Below, piece by piece: positions 44,605-55,169 of a stretch of 64,000 bases of DNA (within the stretch, counting starts at the first letter, position 1; the number at the start of each line of letters is the position of its first letter). The position numbers and the translations under genes are program-made. The notes below the pieces were generated by a model. That model saw only the letters and a list, made by a program, of their open reading frames with translations, was not told the origin of the DNA and searched no databases. Source of the DNA: Saturnia japonica (taxonomy: Eukaryota > Arthropoda > Insecta > Lepidoptera > Saturniidae); contig CM065306.1 in NCBI GenBank assembly GCA_033032175.1, positions 23,295,001 to 23,359,000 of the forward strand, read 5' to 3'.

Positions 44605-45111
44605 ACTAGCTGTGCCCGTGGCTTCGCTCACGTGGATTACAGAATGCCCGCGCGAATCTTGCTTCCCCGCTCCCGGCTATTTTAAAGCAAAAATGCTTAT
44701 TGTGGGTGTTTGTTAGAAGATAGATATATACTCTTCCGGACTTTTTTGTAGGTTTTTTTAATGTCTATGATTATGTAGTACATTTATTTGCTATATCTCT
44801 TATGGTTTACTCAGCATAAGCCATTTAAGCGCCCGAATTGATTCACCATGATCTGTTTTATTTATTTATGCGGAACCCTAATTCTTTTTCTAAAATAAAA
44901 ATAGCCTAAGTTACTCCCTATATCATCAGCTATCTATCAGTCAAAATTAGTCCAACCGTTTCGGAAATTACCCGGAACAAACAGACAGACAGACAAATTT
45001 TTCAAAAATTGGTGTCCTGTTATATGTATCGTATATACCTTCATAAGCATTTAGTAAAAAATGTTATTTTGACATTACAAACAGACACTGAATTTTATTA
45101 ATTGTATAGAT
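44605..45111 (+). repeat. Family A, copy 7 (nearly full length)
   Basis: From ACTAGCTGTGCCCGTGGCTT to TTTATTAATTGTATAGAT, about 507 bp. It retains CTCACGTGGATTACAGAATG and CGCGCGAATCTTGC, and lacks only the GTGAAAGTCCC phrase. One of the least diverged copies. Confidence 0.9.
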
Positions 45112-45181
45112 GTGTTTGTTCGCAAATCTACCAAAGTCACGGGAATACAACAGTTTTATTATTTTTGTAATCTGCTAGCTA

Positions 45182-45345
45182 ATGTAATCTGACAAAATGG
45201 CGGCTTCCTTGTTAAAACTGTCTAGGGAGTTTTTGTGGCAACTTAAAATACATGTCCCATTACAGTTATTATTTATATTTTACTTCAAGTGTCTACAATA
45301 ACCAAACTTTATATGCCGCTAAATTCACATAATATTGGATTACAT
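45182..45345 (-). repeat. Family H, copy 4
   Basis: TCTGACAAAATGGCGGCTTCC, AACTGTCTAGGGAGTTTTTG and TGGCAACTTAAAATACATG match the family in reverse orientation. Confidence 0.65.
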
Positions 45346-45419
45346 AAATAACATACATTTATTCATTGAAATAATAACCAACACGTAACAGATCAAGTTT
45401 CCGCTAAAAACTTATCTGA

Positions 45420-45775
45420 TTAGTTAATCTGTGACAATTGAAAGGCTCCCCGTTCGCTTCCCGCGTACCGGTACCGCCTTTTGTTTGTATTGTGAAGTAG
45501 AAACGTGTAGCCGGTCATTTTATTCACTCGGTCTCGTATTCCATTACGGGATTATTCACTAGCGTAACACGAAAGCATGTCACGCGAACAGCAATATCGC
45601 ACGTGCATTATGTACAGTATCGCCGGAGGCGGCGCGGCGGTGCCGACGCTCCGCGGTCCGCTATCGCTTAATGCCGGCTATGCATAATGCACGTGTCATC
45701 TGCGGTACGCTTCGGGCGATCTACGTGTTTAAAGTGCACGTGTAGCGCCATCTGCACGTCAGTTGACAAATGTTG
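45420..45775. promoter_or_regulatory. CpG-rich block with inverted CACGTG boxes (candidate cis-regulatory region)
   Basis: The block is far richer in CpG than its surroundings (for example GGAGGCGGCGCGGCGGTGCC at 45616) and has no long coding frame. Two 13-bp sequences, CACGTGCATTATG (45600-45612) and CATAATGCACGTG (45683-45695), are exact inverses 70 bases apart. A third CACGTG lies at 45737-45742. CACGTG is the canonical bHLH E-box and ATTA is a homeodomain core. No known repeat was recognised here. An enhancer or alternative promoter in the intron is the inference; a GC-rich transposon remnant is the alternative. Confidence 0.4.
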
Positions 45776-45779
45776 CTAC

Positions 45780-46855
45780 TCGTACAATTTTATTACACAT
45801 TATGGTATTTTATTGTATACTATGATCGTCGTCAAAGTTATTATTATTTACTTCTATAGAATTTGAATTTACAATAGCATTTTTTTATGATAATACAGTG
45901 TAAGAGTAAATAGAAATCGAAATATAGTAAACGTGCAAAAACGACAACTTTGCATTATCTGCCAAAACCAAGGCTTGTGTGGGGGGTTATTAGTAATATT
46001 GCTTTAATATATATCAAAATAGTTGAAGAATTGTTTTTCTCGTGGTTTTAACTTTCGCGTCACCGATGACCTCGACATGCTCGTGACGTATTGCGCTTGG
46101 GTCAGACTAGCGATGCGTAGTATAGCAGCCTGTGTACATGTATACGCATATGTAAACCAATACATTGTATATACTCGCGTGTATCATAATATGCGTGTTT
46201 GACTTTTTGGATGTGTAAAATCTTGTAGTTTCGCGTCACCGACATGCTCTGCAATATTGCCGACTATATTTGATTTAAAAATTCTAAATTGAGATTTTAC
46301 TTCTGTCGGCAGTCCATAGGGCCTGCCTCTGTTTTTTATTGATATGACTTGTGAGCTGTATTCATTTTTCATCTCTTTGTCCACCAATGTTTTTGATTAG
46401 GTTGTTCCAAACTTTATAACTATAACCTCGTCATCAAAATACAATTTTAAAAAATCGTAAATAAAACAATACAGTCGAATTACACTCACAACTAGTAATA
46501 ACTGTCTGTGTACTAAGAAAATGTTTAGACCAATCTGACAATTTTACGAGCGGTTGGGCAGTTTATAGCCGCAGTGGAAACGTGAAGTACTCCAATCCAA
46601 CGTCCCAGCGATTAACCATCTATACTGTCCCTTTAAAATGGGAGAACTTTCGTTTTTATTGTTTACGTGATCGTTAATAATGTCGTGTAAACGAACTTTT
46701 AATTTGAATTCATTAACTGTTTCTACAAGGGAGGAATGTTAATGGGAGTTTTTATCGTTTTCTAGAAGAAACTTATGGTGGTCTTGTAGATAGCGTTGTA
46801 TTACATGCTAGGTGATGAACAGCGTAACTAACAGTATTAACTTTTTTTTAACATG
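45780..46855. other. Gene-free stretch with one minus-strand open segment
   Basis: 46184-46387 (minus, 67 codons) reads KNRGRPYGLPTEVKSQF, vaguely like the start of a transposase DNA-binding region (RGRP...L..EV), but this is weak. The phrase TTTCGCGTCACCGA is doubled (46049 and 46227). No exon is supported. Confidence 0.3.
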
Positions 46856-46859
46856 GATT

Positions 46860-47030
46860 TTTTTATAAATGTACCCGTAAATCAGATATTTTAGAACCAT
46901 CACCATCCGTTCAGTCGAAAGACTTTCACTGCTGAATATAGACTTCCCCCAAAGATTGCAACAACGACCGACCCTGTACTGCTCAAATCCAATAGGTTCG
47001 TTCAATCTTTACCAGTTCAACGGTTCACCA
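46860..47030 (-). pseudogene. RTE-type LINE 3' end (decayed)
   Basis: In reverse complement the text reads CTTTGGGGGAAGTCTATATT, CAGCAGTGAAAGTCTTTCGA, CTGAACGGATGGTGATGG. This matches the well-known end of RTE-like endonuclease-reverse transcriptase proteins of insects, normally ending GEAYVQQW then a stop and a GATGATG tail. Only the last part is recognisable, with substitutions that introduce stops. Confidence 0.6.
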
Positions 47031-47289
47031 TGTGACGGGTCGCCACTAGAGAACCCTTCTACTTCAACAGACATTCGTTTAAGTCTATCAACTCTAAGGA
47101 CTATTCCCATATAAACATTATATTCTGAAATGAATTAAATTATATATATCAGTAAATTGAAATTGACAATGGGTTCTAGGCTGGTTTTACGGTGGAGCGT
47201 GATGTATTCGGTAATAGCCCTTGCCCTTTGCCTTCATTACATTGATGGCTCAATTTTTGTTGATTGGTGGCTTAGACACAACCTACAGA

Positions 47290-47520
47290 CGACGTGACAC
47301 CATATCCCAAAATGAAAAAGAATGAAGTTAATGAAGATATCGAAATAATACCATAGCATGCTGGTATACCTTTTTTCTAACACTCACCTGTACTGCAGAC
47401 TTCAAGTTGGAACTTTTTTAGTAATTAATCTGACATTGTAATCCAGGAAATACTTTCAAGGGCCATTTTACCTTTAACTCACGTATCACTTTAAATTAAT
47501 CCAGATTTTTTGATGATAAC
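47290..47520 (+). repeat. SINE family S2, degenerate
   Basis: ATAATACCATAGCATGCTGG, TCTAACACTCACCTGTA, GACTTCAAGTTGGAAC and CAAGGGCCATTTTACC recall the S2 body (CATAGCACGGTGG, CCCTCAAGTTGAAA, GAGAGCCATTTTTAC). Strongly diverged. Confidence 0.4.
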
Positions 47521-50500
47521 TTGACTACTGTGTGCAGCGATATCACAAAATAAATTAGTTGAGTTATCATATATTAATTATGATATTTGAATAGAAAGTG
47601 GCTCAGCGCTGTACATTGTAATAATTGTTCGAGAGTAGCTGACAAAAAGTATCGCTTGACGCGTCCTCGTTAAAATTCCCGATGACGTTTCACAAAAGGT
47701 ATTATGAATTAATGATCGCACGGTTTCTGATTAAAGTATGTAATTATTGTAGTTTAATTAATATAATATTCAATATGGACACAAAGATATCATGCAGATC
47801 CCCTAGAAAGTGACAAAAAAGGTCAAAGTAAACCAATAGCAAATAATTATTAACCAATAGTTTATACAGATTTAAGCCGATGTTGATTTATATACTGCTT
47901 TATGGTTGTCTAAAATACTTTCACAACTGTGAAAATAATTATAATAGTGCAAGAATATCGGTGTAACTTTTAAGTGTGAATGTAGTATAATTTGAAAATT
48001 CATTTATTTTACCTGCTTGATTATAAATCACACGTAGGAATCGTTTGAGGACAGTAACTAGGTGTTTGGCGTGGTACTGTCTGATAGACAACAGACGTGG
48101 TTTTAGAGAACATGAAATTACCACGTATCTAATAGATATTTAGAGGCCTTGGTGTATGTTTTTTATCAGTCACTATACGATACTAACATAGTTTTATTGC
48201 ATAGTTACATACATAATTAAACATTTTTATTGTCAATTAACATTACAACAAATCTTTTGAACTATCCTGAACTGCGAAATTTTTTGCGAAGTCTTTTGTA
48301 GACGACGAAATGCCTTTTTACACCATTATCTTTGTCCCATATCTATTAATAATATAATAATAATAATATATATTAACGAATTCATCAGAGAATTACAATG
48401 CCATATCACGTTGCAGCGTTTGTGCTTACCTTTAATTAAGCTATTCATCAAAACTCAACTTTGCGGCAACAAAACTCATTCGAAGTTTCAATGTATAATG
48501 ACCGAACAATGTAGGCCTGCTCCGCTCTCCGTGCTCTGTGTGAAAACGGCGGGAGCAGGTTTGCATTAATATTTGCACGGTGTCTGTTTAAAATGGACTC
48601 GTTGCAGCGAAACCGCTTCGAATGAAGGTGGATGATGTATGTATTTTTGGAAAGCACCATCTGTTTGCTGGTTAATTAAGGCTTGTAAGTTGCTGTTTTT
48701 ATCATATACTAGCTTGAAACAATTATTTAGTCTATTTGTAAAAAAAAAAACATATGGCTGATTTTGGAAATTGTTGTATTGCCTTTTTGGTGTTAGCCAT
48801 CACTATTACTATCAGTCCTTTAGTGTCTGGCTGTTGTGCAATGGTCTCTCTATCCATCCTCTCCGTCTTTATTGTTTCATCACCAATCTTCGCTCTTAAC
48901 TGTCCAAAATGCAGTGCAGTTCATCTCCCTCATATTTTGCGAGATCGTCCAAAACCAGAGATCCAGACGGTCGCAATTTTAGCTTACAGATAATTCGAAG
49001 TTCCATTAATACACTGAATTACATCAGGCAGTACTTGTAAAAAAAAATCAATTTTATGTATCTGATTGCAAAATAGCTTTGTTTTTGTTATAATGTCCAT
49101 CTATTATTTTACCTGAATTAGATTTTTTTCGTTTTTTTTTTTGTATTTTGCTAAATACCGTATTTTTGTTTTTACTGTTGAACTGCAATTGAATTCACTA
49201 ACCATAACATTGAGTACAAAATACGTCGTATCATGAAGATAAGAATATACTAACGACTGTTTTCAATAATCTATCTATCCGTTGTTTCAGTTACTAAAGA
49301 TTGTCAAATATAACATTTTCCTTACTTTTTTATTAATAACCTATCGATGGATAGTTTTTCGTATCTACATATTAAACATATATCCATATCCTTTAACTTG
49401 AATAGATAAGAGGAATGCCGATAGATATCTTAAGTTAAAGATAGTACTTAGTATAAATATATACTAATCGGGGATAGTAAACTCAGATATGTTATTGAAA
49501 ACGGCCGTAAGAAAACAGAATTATCATGGTTTAATAGCTAAAGAGGTATAAGATCTTCTTAAGATTTTTAAGTAACTACTAAGAAATGTTTTTTAATTTC
49601 ATATCGTATCACATTAGAGTCCGATTTAAATAATTTTGATTATACATACAACTTTTTAAATGAAATTTTTTATGTGTTAAGTTTTTAAATAAAATAATTA
49701 TGTACTTGTTCTATTAACTCGTAACTCGAAAATCACATTTTGTGATATTATTTTTAATATACATCACTACTGTAGAACAACCAAGCGATATCGCTCGTAA
49801 TTATGTAACAGAATCTTTTTTAATTAATATTATAAAGATCGATAAATTATGTTTTTATTTGTTTCAATTCGTTAATCTCTGTAACTATCAGTTAGATTTG
49901 AAATATTACATTTGTATTTTACAGCCTAATAATAGCCGTGCCCGCGAAATAAAACCTCACTTCACCTCAATCTCACCCTAAGATATTTGACCCGTTTATG
50001 CTCTGATAATTCCCAACTAAAATCTTTTTAACTTTTATCACAGTTTAACCATCATATCGATATCATCTAAAAGAAGGCACACCAAGAATGTTCTTTTTTG
50101 CAATCATTTACGAAATGTTATGTTTATATAATAACTTTTATTTTATGAACCGTTTTTTTCCAGCGAATAATAACCCTTTATAGTATGCCTGTTTAGTGTA
50201 AATTATTTTAAAAAAATTGCACAAAAACACCAAACAACGACATGCATCGTAGAAATGTAGATAGAATGGATACTCTTAATAATTTAAACAGTTAAAATAA
50301 AATTAATATCTCTCTAAAACTATGTATAAATAATTAAAAAGTCCAGCCTTAAATTATAATGAATATACGTGCTTACAGAACAATAAATATCAAACCAATT
50401 TCGTGATAATTTAAACCAAACCGTACAGCGCCATCTATGAATACTGTTGGAAATTAAAAATACATACGTTTCCAATAATTGTTTTTATTGAAAATTCTAT

Positions 50501-50530
50501 AGGTACATAATGTAAGTCAGAAAGAATATT
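47521..50530. other. Gene-free stretch
   Basis: No exon is supported over 3 kb. The 79-codon frame at 48754-48993 begins with hydrophobic residues, but the frame has no cleavage context, domain or splice logic. 49395-49440 holds a weak inverted repeat (CTTTAACTT / AAGTTAAAG). Otherwise AT-rich. Confidence 0.3.
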
Positions 50531-50534
50531 GAGG

Positions 50535-50612
50535 ACGGGTTATACGGTGCGGCCCGGGTTATCGGGGGGAAATTAAACGCGAGTGAAACGGCGGGGCACA
50601 GCTAGCATAGAA
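50535..50612 (-). repeat. Head of a family A relative
   Basis: In reverse complement it starts GCTAGCTGTGCCCCGCCGTT, then TCACTCGCGTTTAATTTCCC. It shares the CTAGCTGTGCCC opening with family A but continues differently, so it is a related family rather than the same one. Its far end was not located. Confidence 0.5.
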
Positions 50613-51105
50613 TAAAATAACGCAAGTTTATGGATAACATACGATTACTAAAGTTGTCGCGAAAACGTCCTATTTTTTGCATTTCGTCTCTTATTCCTTT
50701 GCTTTGCCAACCGCAACCCGAGAAAACTAGTTTTGTGGTAGAAAAGTTGTGATTGATGCTCTTTTATACATTATTAAACATAGTATTTTGAACAGCATAC
50801 AAAAAAAAAAAACATTGACTTTTCTTAGTGAAGTGACTTTCACAATATAATATCCAATTAGCAGATACTCGTAGTTGGTATAAATTACTAAGGCATCGGT
50901 GTCTAGACATAAATTCTCAAAAGATTCAGGCATCTTAAAGTACTCTCAGAAACTTTAATTGAATTTAATAGGGGCTTTATTATAAATAACAAAAATAAAC
51001 TGGTCTTTGTTTAGAATAATATTTTTACGTGATGGATACACTTAGTAAGCATAGAAATTCTTAGTCAGGTTCAATTTTCTTAGTTTTTTTTCTCTATAAT
51101 AATAT

Positions 51106-51234
51106 CTAGCTGTGACCGCGGCTGCGCTTGCGTGGACTTTAGAATGCCGTCTCTCGGCCATACGCGCGAATCGTGTTACCCTCGCTCCCAGTTATATTAA
51201 AGACATAAATGCTTATTTGGGGTAATCCTTGGAA
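51106..51234 (+). repeat. Family A, copy 8, 5' part only
   Basis: CTAGCTGTGACCGCGGCTGC, then CATACGCGCGAATCGTG and AAATGCTTATTTGGGGTAAT. It is truncated on the right after about 130 bp. The TGACCG variant is shared with copy 9 (54617), so these two form a subfamily. Confidence 0.7.
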
Positions 51235-51239
51235 GTGAT

Positions 51240-51850
51240 AAGGTGATAACCTAAGGTGATCCTTAGGTTAGTGTTTGCATATAAAAGGTTTATTATCGAT
51301 TAATTTGTGAATGTTTTGATATACATTCGAAGATAATCACAAAACTTACACTAATCTTTTCGTACATCTTTATAAAGCGTATGGAATCCACCATGTTGTT
51401 CTCTTTGCATCAAAGTAGGATGAACCCATAAGCGTCTGTTTGACTTCTTACTTTCATTTAGCCATTTCTTTACATACAGTATGAAAAACACTACCTCCTT
51501 TTTTAAATTAAATTCATCATATTCATTGTGTCTACACGTATGATGTTCGTGGCTAGCAATGTATTACATAAGTCGCAAAAAATGCAAAAATAATATGTTA
51601 TAAATCTTAATCGATTTTCATAAAATTTTGTAGACGGGAGGTACCTATATGTCATTCCTCAATTTATAGTATATAAGAAGTATTAATAATATAAGTTAAA
51701 AAAAAAATTACTACACAAAAATTATTACTGCTCCGTAAAAACACATGCAGAGCCGTGGCCACCTCTAATTTGTCTATTCCAGAACACAGTTTAATAAGAT
51801 TGTATCAATAAGTATGCTACTATATATCGCATATAAGACACAAATATCTT
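51240..51850. other. Gene-free stretch
   Basis: AT-rich; nothing recognised. Confidence 0.3.
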
Positions 51851-51852
51851 AG

Positions 51853-52570
51853 CATTCCATAGATTTACCGTGCAGATGCCGGGTCTATCGCGTGGCAGAG
51901 AGAAGGAAACACGAGCAGCCCCCGGGACTTGTGACCCGGGTGTAGTTTTAAGAGGCCTCCTTATGATGCAAATCAGCTCTCACCTTGACTGCACGCGATA
52001 CTCTCCTTGCCAAGCCAGATTTGGTGAGGGCCTTTAAATGCTGCTGTAGATACCCGTTCTTAAATATAACTTACTGTAGTTCTCGACAGGCCGATGTCTT
52101 TTAGCAAGTTATAGAGAGATTTCGCTAGAATACCTCTCGCTCTCACTTCCACCGTATATAAGTAATATTTATTCATTTTTATTGTGTGGTCTATAGGTAT
52201 ATTACTTTCCCACGGTACAGTAAGCTCTACAAGTACTATACGTTTGATTTCTCGAGAATAAAGAAATATATCTGGTCTGGATGTCGAAACACCCATATGC
52301 TCTGTGATTTTATAATGCTTTTCATATGTGTCCACTAAAATAGTCCAATCAGGTGCAGAACCTAGGATTGAGAAGGGCTTACATTTAGCATTTACTGTTA
52401 ATTTGTCTCCTGTTAGTGGTCAATCCTTTTTGAGCCCTAGCTACTGAAAGACTTACAGTTTCACGTATAATTTGAAGTACTGTATCATGGCGATGTGAGT
52501 AGTGACCCCTATCAAGAATCACTTTATATCCTACTAATAAGTACCTGCCTGTACTTATAGCCTCATCACA
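51853..52570 (-). pseudogene. Retroelement C-terminal region R, copy 2 (better preserved)
   Basis: On the minus strand an open segment (about 52570-52380) reads GRYLLVGYKVILDRGHYSHR, then HDTVLQIIRETVSL and VARAQKGLTTNRRQ. After a break comes 52335-52060, with GVSTSRPDIFLYSREIKRIV and LVELTVPWES, then YTVEVRARGILAKSLYNLLK. The order RH-x-VL, RPDxxLYS, VELTVPWE, VEVxxRG is a known C-terminal module of invertebrate retroelement reverse transcriptase proteins; RPD...VELT may be a PD-(D/E)XK nuclease core, which is inferred. A GC-rich tail follows towards 51853. The GC tail and coding part match copy 1 (9733-10390) in the opposite orientation. Confidence 0.65.
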
Positions 52571-52579
52571 AGTATAGTA

Positions 52580-52960
52580 AGACTTTCCAGAGGCTTAACA
52601 ATTAATGTATATATTATATACAAGCTACTATGTATTATTTATTTTATAGTTATGAACCTTATTTAAAAGTTTTATCGCATTTAACTATATTCTCTAATTA
52701 TCGTAATTTGATCTTGAAGGTCCTTTGATCATATTTGAAATTCGAAGATTTTTCCGTTAGTTTGCGTAGGCGATGTTTATCTAACGACTCAGTTATACAT
52801 ACAATCAAACATAACTTTAGCTAGTTACACTGTACAAATATAAATATAATTAGTTTATTTTAAGTTAACGACTCGATTTGCCTTAGGGGTTAAGTAAATA
52901 TAATAACTTTTTGAGCTCAATTTACTTATACTGGATAAGTAGATTATGTTGTAAGGTTTT
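52580..52960. other. Gene-free stretch
   Basis: AT-rich, nothing recognised. Confidence 0.3.
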
Positions 52961-52965
52961 ATATT

Positions 52966-53210
52966 TTTCTTCTTCTTCTAGTTTTGGCGCCGCAAAAAGC
53001 ACTTGCCAGTGTCAATGTTTTTAAGTCTTCCTAAATTTTCCAATATACAAAGTGGGGTCTTCTGACAAGATCGTGGCTCCCCTGTCAGAACTATCTAGGA
53101 AGTTTTGTGACATCTCAAAATACAAGTTTATAATCCACTTCACTTATGCACAACAACCAAACTATATCACGCGAAATGCCACCAATATTAAATAATATAG
53201 GGTCAAAAAC
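52966..53210 (-). repeat. Family H, copy 5 (nearly complete)
   Basis: Low end TTCTTCTTCTTCTAGTTTTGG (the A-rich tail on the minus strand), then GCGCCGCAAAAAGCACTTGCC, TCTTCTGACAAGATCGTGGC and CTATCTAGGAAGTTTTGTGAC. It ends near GCCACCAATATTAAATAATA. Confidence 0.8.
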
Positions 53211-53495
53211 CTGAGGTAATAAATTAAAAATTAAAACCCCAACATGTCACCTCAAAATCTCGCCAAAAACATCTCCATGTTTATATTTAAGACGTGCAAT
53301 TTGAACTTTACATAGTAAGAACTTGCTTAACAAAAAAACAAACAGTGTTAGTAGTTTTGGCAATAGCCAGCAATAATACATCCTTTAAAAAGCCTCTTTC
53401 CGATGGGAAAACTCGGGCTAAATAACGACGCCATTGACCATTTCATACTCATAGAAATCAACCGTTATATCATTCTGTCGTTGTAGAAGGGCAGT

Positions 53496-53685
53496 TCTCG
53501 AGCGTTCAGGTTTTCTCACGATGTGTTTCATTCACCGTCAGATAATAGTACTACCAATTTAAAGTAGCAAATATACTTGAATTCCGAGAAATAAGATGAT
53601 CTCTGCCGGGGTTCAAAACAGCTTACATCGAAACAATATTCGGCCGGACTAAACCAGTCGACCACCACGACTATATCTAATACTA
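53496..53685 (-). repeat. Third tRNA-derived SINE type
   Basis: In reverse complement it begins GTCGTGGTGGTCGACTGGTTTAG (A-box-like TGGTCGACTGG) and has a B-box-like TTTTGAACCCCGGC. The body carries TCACGATGTGTTTCATTCACC (plus-strand text). The head differs from families B and S2. A fragment of the body also occurs at 2103-2165. Confidence 0.6.
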
Positions 53686-53716
53686 TTAAGTGAGTAATTC
53701 TTGTATATAGTATATA

Positions 53717-53815
53717 CTAGCGACCCGCCTCAGCTTCGCACGGATAGAATTTACAAAATGATGTCTTTTATGTTTAAAAAAGCCTGATTTAGAGTTTATC
53801 GTTGTAATATTTATA
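53717..53815 (+). repeat. Head of a CTAGCGACCCGCC-type repeat
   Basis: ACTAGCGACCCGCCTCAGCT, then TCGCACGGATAGAATTTAC. Repeats opening this way are widespread in insects. Its CTAGC start resembles the openings of families A and F. Only one copy is seen. Confidence 0.5.
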
Positions 53816-54006
53816 GTGCATGACTTTGTAGAAGAACTATTGCAAAGGGAGGATTCTCCGGCCAGACGGGTGTTATGTCTGGCGGGCAGCTGCCCAACGA
53901 TTGTAGTCAGGTTCTTGTATATATACTCAACGATTGAGTTAATTTCTATAGCACGATGTAGGATGCGTCGTATGTGGCTCGATAGATGTCGCTACAACTT
54001 AATAAC

Positions 54007-54255
54007 TGCCTCTAGTCTAGTGGTCCTAAACGCGACTACTATGCTCGAAGTCCTGGGTTCGATTCACAGTCGAGAAAATTGTTATTGGGGTTTTCTATGG
54101 AATTCTCAGTAGCAGCTCGGAGTATGGCTTTATGCCCGATTAATGGCAATAGACGCGTCCCCTATTACATAGGACACAAAACAAACGCGGTGAACTGTGG
54201 GTGTACACTTCTGTCAAACCATTCGGGGAATAGATGCGTGATGGTATGTTATGTT
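54007..54255 (+). repeat. tRNA-derived SINE, family B copy 4
   Basis: Plus strand: A box CTAGTCTAGTGGTCC, B box GGGTTCGATTCACAG, body CTCAGTAGCAGCTCGGAG and GCCCGATTAATGGCAATAGA. It ends GCGTGATGGTATGTTATG. The short open frames covering it are not genes. Confidence 0.85.
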
Positions 54256-54616
54256 ATTTGTACAATTCTTAATTTTGTTTAAATACTTAATTTTATAATT
54301 CGCAATGTTGCCTCAATTACAAAACGTGCCCTCTTTGTCGGTCGCTTGACGTATGTATTCTGGAAAGAACGCCGTTGTTCGTTATGTGGAGGAAGGGGAA
54401 AAACCCGGTTGCAGGTATGGGTAATATATAAATTTTAAATTTTTGGAAAAGATAATAAAATTTACAATTAGATATAAACACATATTAGAAATACCCTTAC
54501 AATAAGATACTGTGCAGCGACCATCATAAACATGGCGAAACATTATCAAATCGTGTGCGAAACACTAGGTAAGTTTATGTCTGCGTATAGATAAAAATTT
54601 CGGCATTTATAATATA

Positions 54617-55165
54617 ACTAGCTGTGACCGCGGCTGAGATTGCATGGACTACAGACCCGTGCGTATAAAGCTACCCCCGCTCCCGGTTATTTTAAAGATA
54701 AAAAGGTTATTGTTGGTAATCCTTAGAACATAGACATAATATTACATCACATATCATATGTCATATGCTCCGCTGACTTTTTTGTACGTCTTTTTAAGAT
54801 CTAAAATTATGTTATATTTTAATTTGATATGTATTTTATAGTTTACGCAGCGTAAGCCATTTAAGCGCCCGAATTGATTCATTGTGACCAGTTTTTTTTT
54901 AATTTGCGCCGAAACCCTAATTCATTTTCCAAAATAAAAGTAGCCTATGTTACTCCTTATAACATCAGTTATTTGCTAAAGAAAATCCCGTCAAAATCGG
55001 TCCAACCGTTTCGAAGATTACCCGAAACGAACGCAAAGACATACAAGGCAAAAATTTTAAAAATGGTTTTTGTTATAGGTAACGTATATATTTTCATATA
55101 CTTTTATTAAAAAGCTGTTATTTTAAAATTACAAAAAACACTAAAATTTTATTAATTGTATAGAT
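54617..55165 (+). repeat. Family A, copy 9 (full length, TGACCG subfamily)
   Basis: From ACTAGCTGTGACCGCGGCTG to TTTATTAATTGTATAGATA, about 549 bp. It has GTTTACGCAGCGTAAGCC, GAAAATCCCGTCAAAATCGG and ATTACCCGAAACGAACG. More diverged than copies 3 and 7, and probably older. Confidence 0.85.
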
Positions 55166-55169
55166 ATGT

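Noticed and set aside
46184..46387. RGRPYGLPTEV segment as a transposase helix-turn-helix
   Set aside because: The likeness is limited to a few residues; no further transposase motifs or ends are near.
48754..48993. 79-codon frame with a hydrophobic start, possible secreted peptide
   Set aside because: The hydrophobic part comes from T-rich codons, the cysteines are not patterned, and there are no splice or promoter signs.
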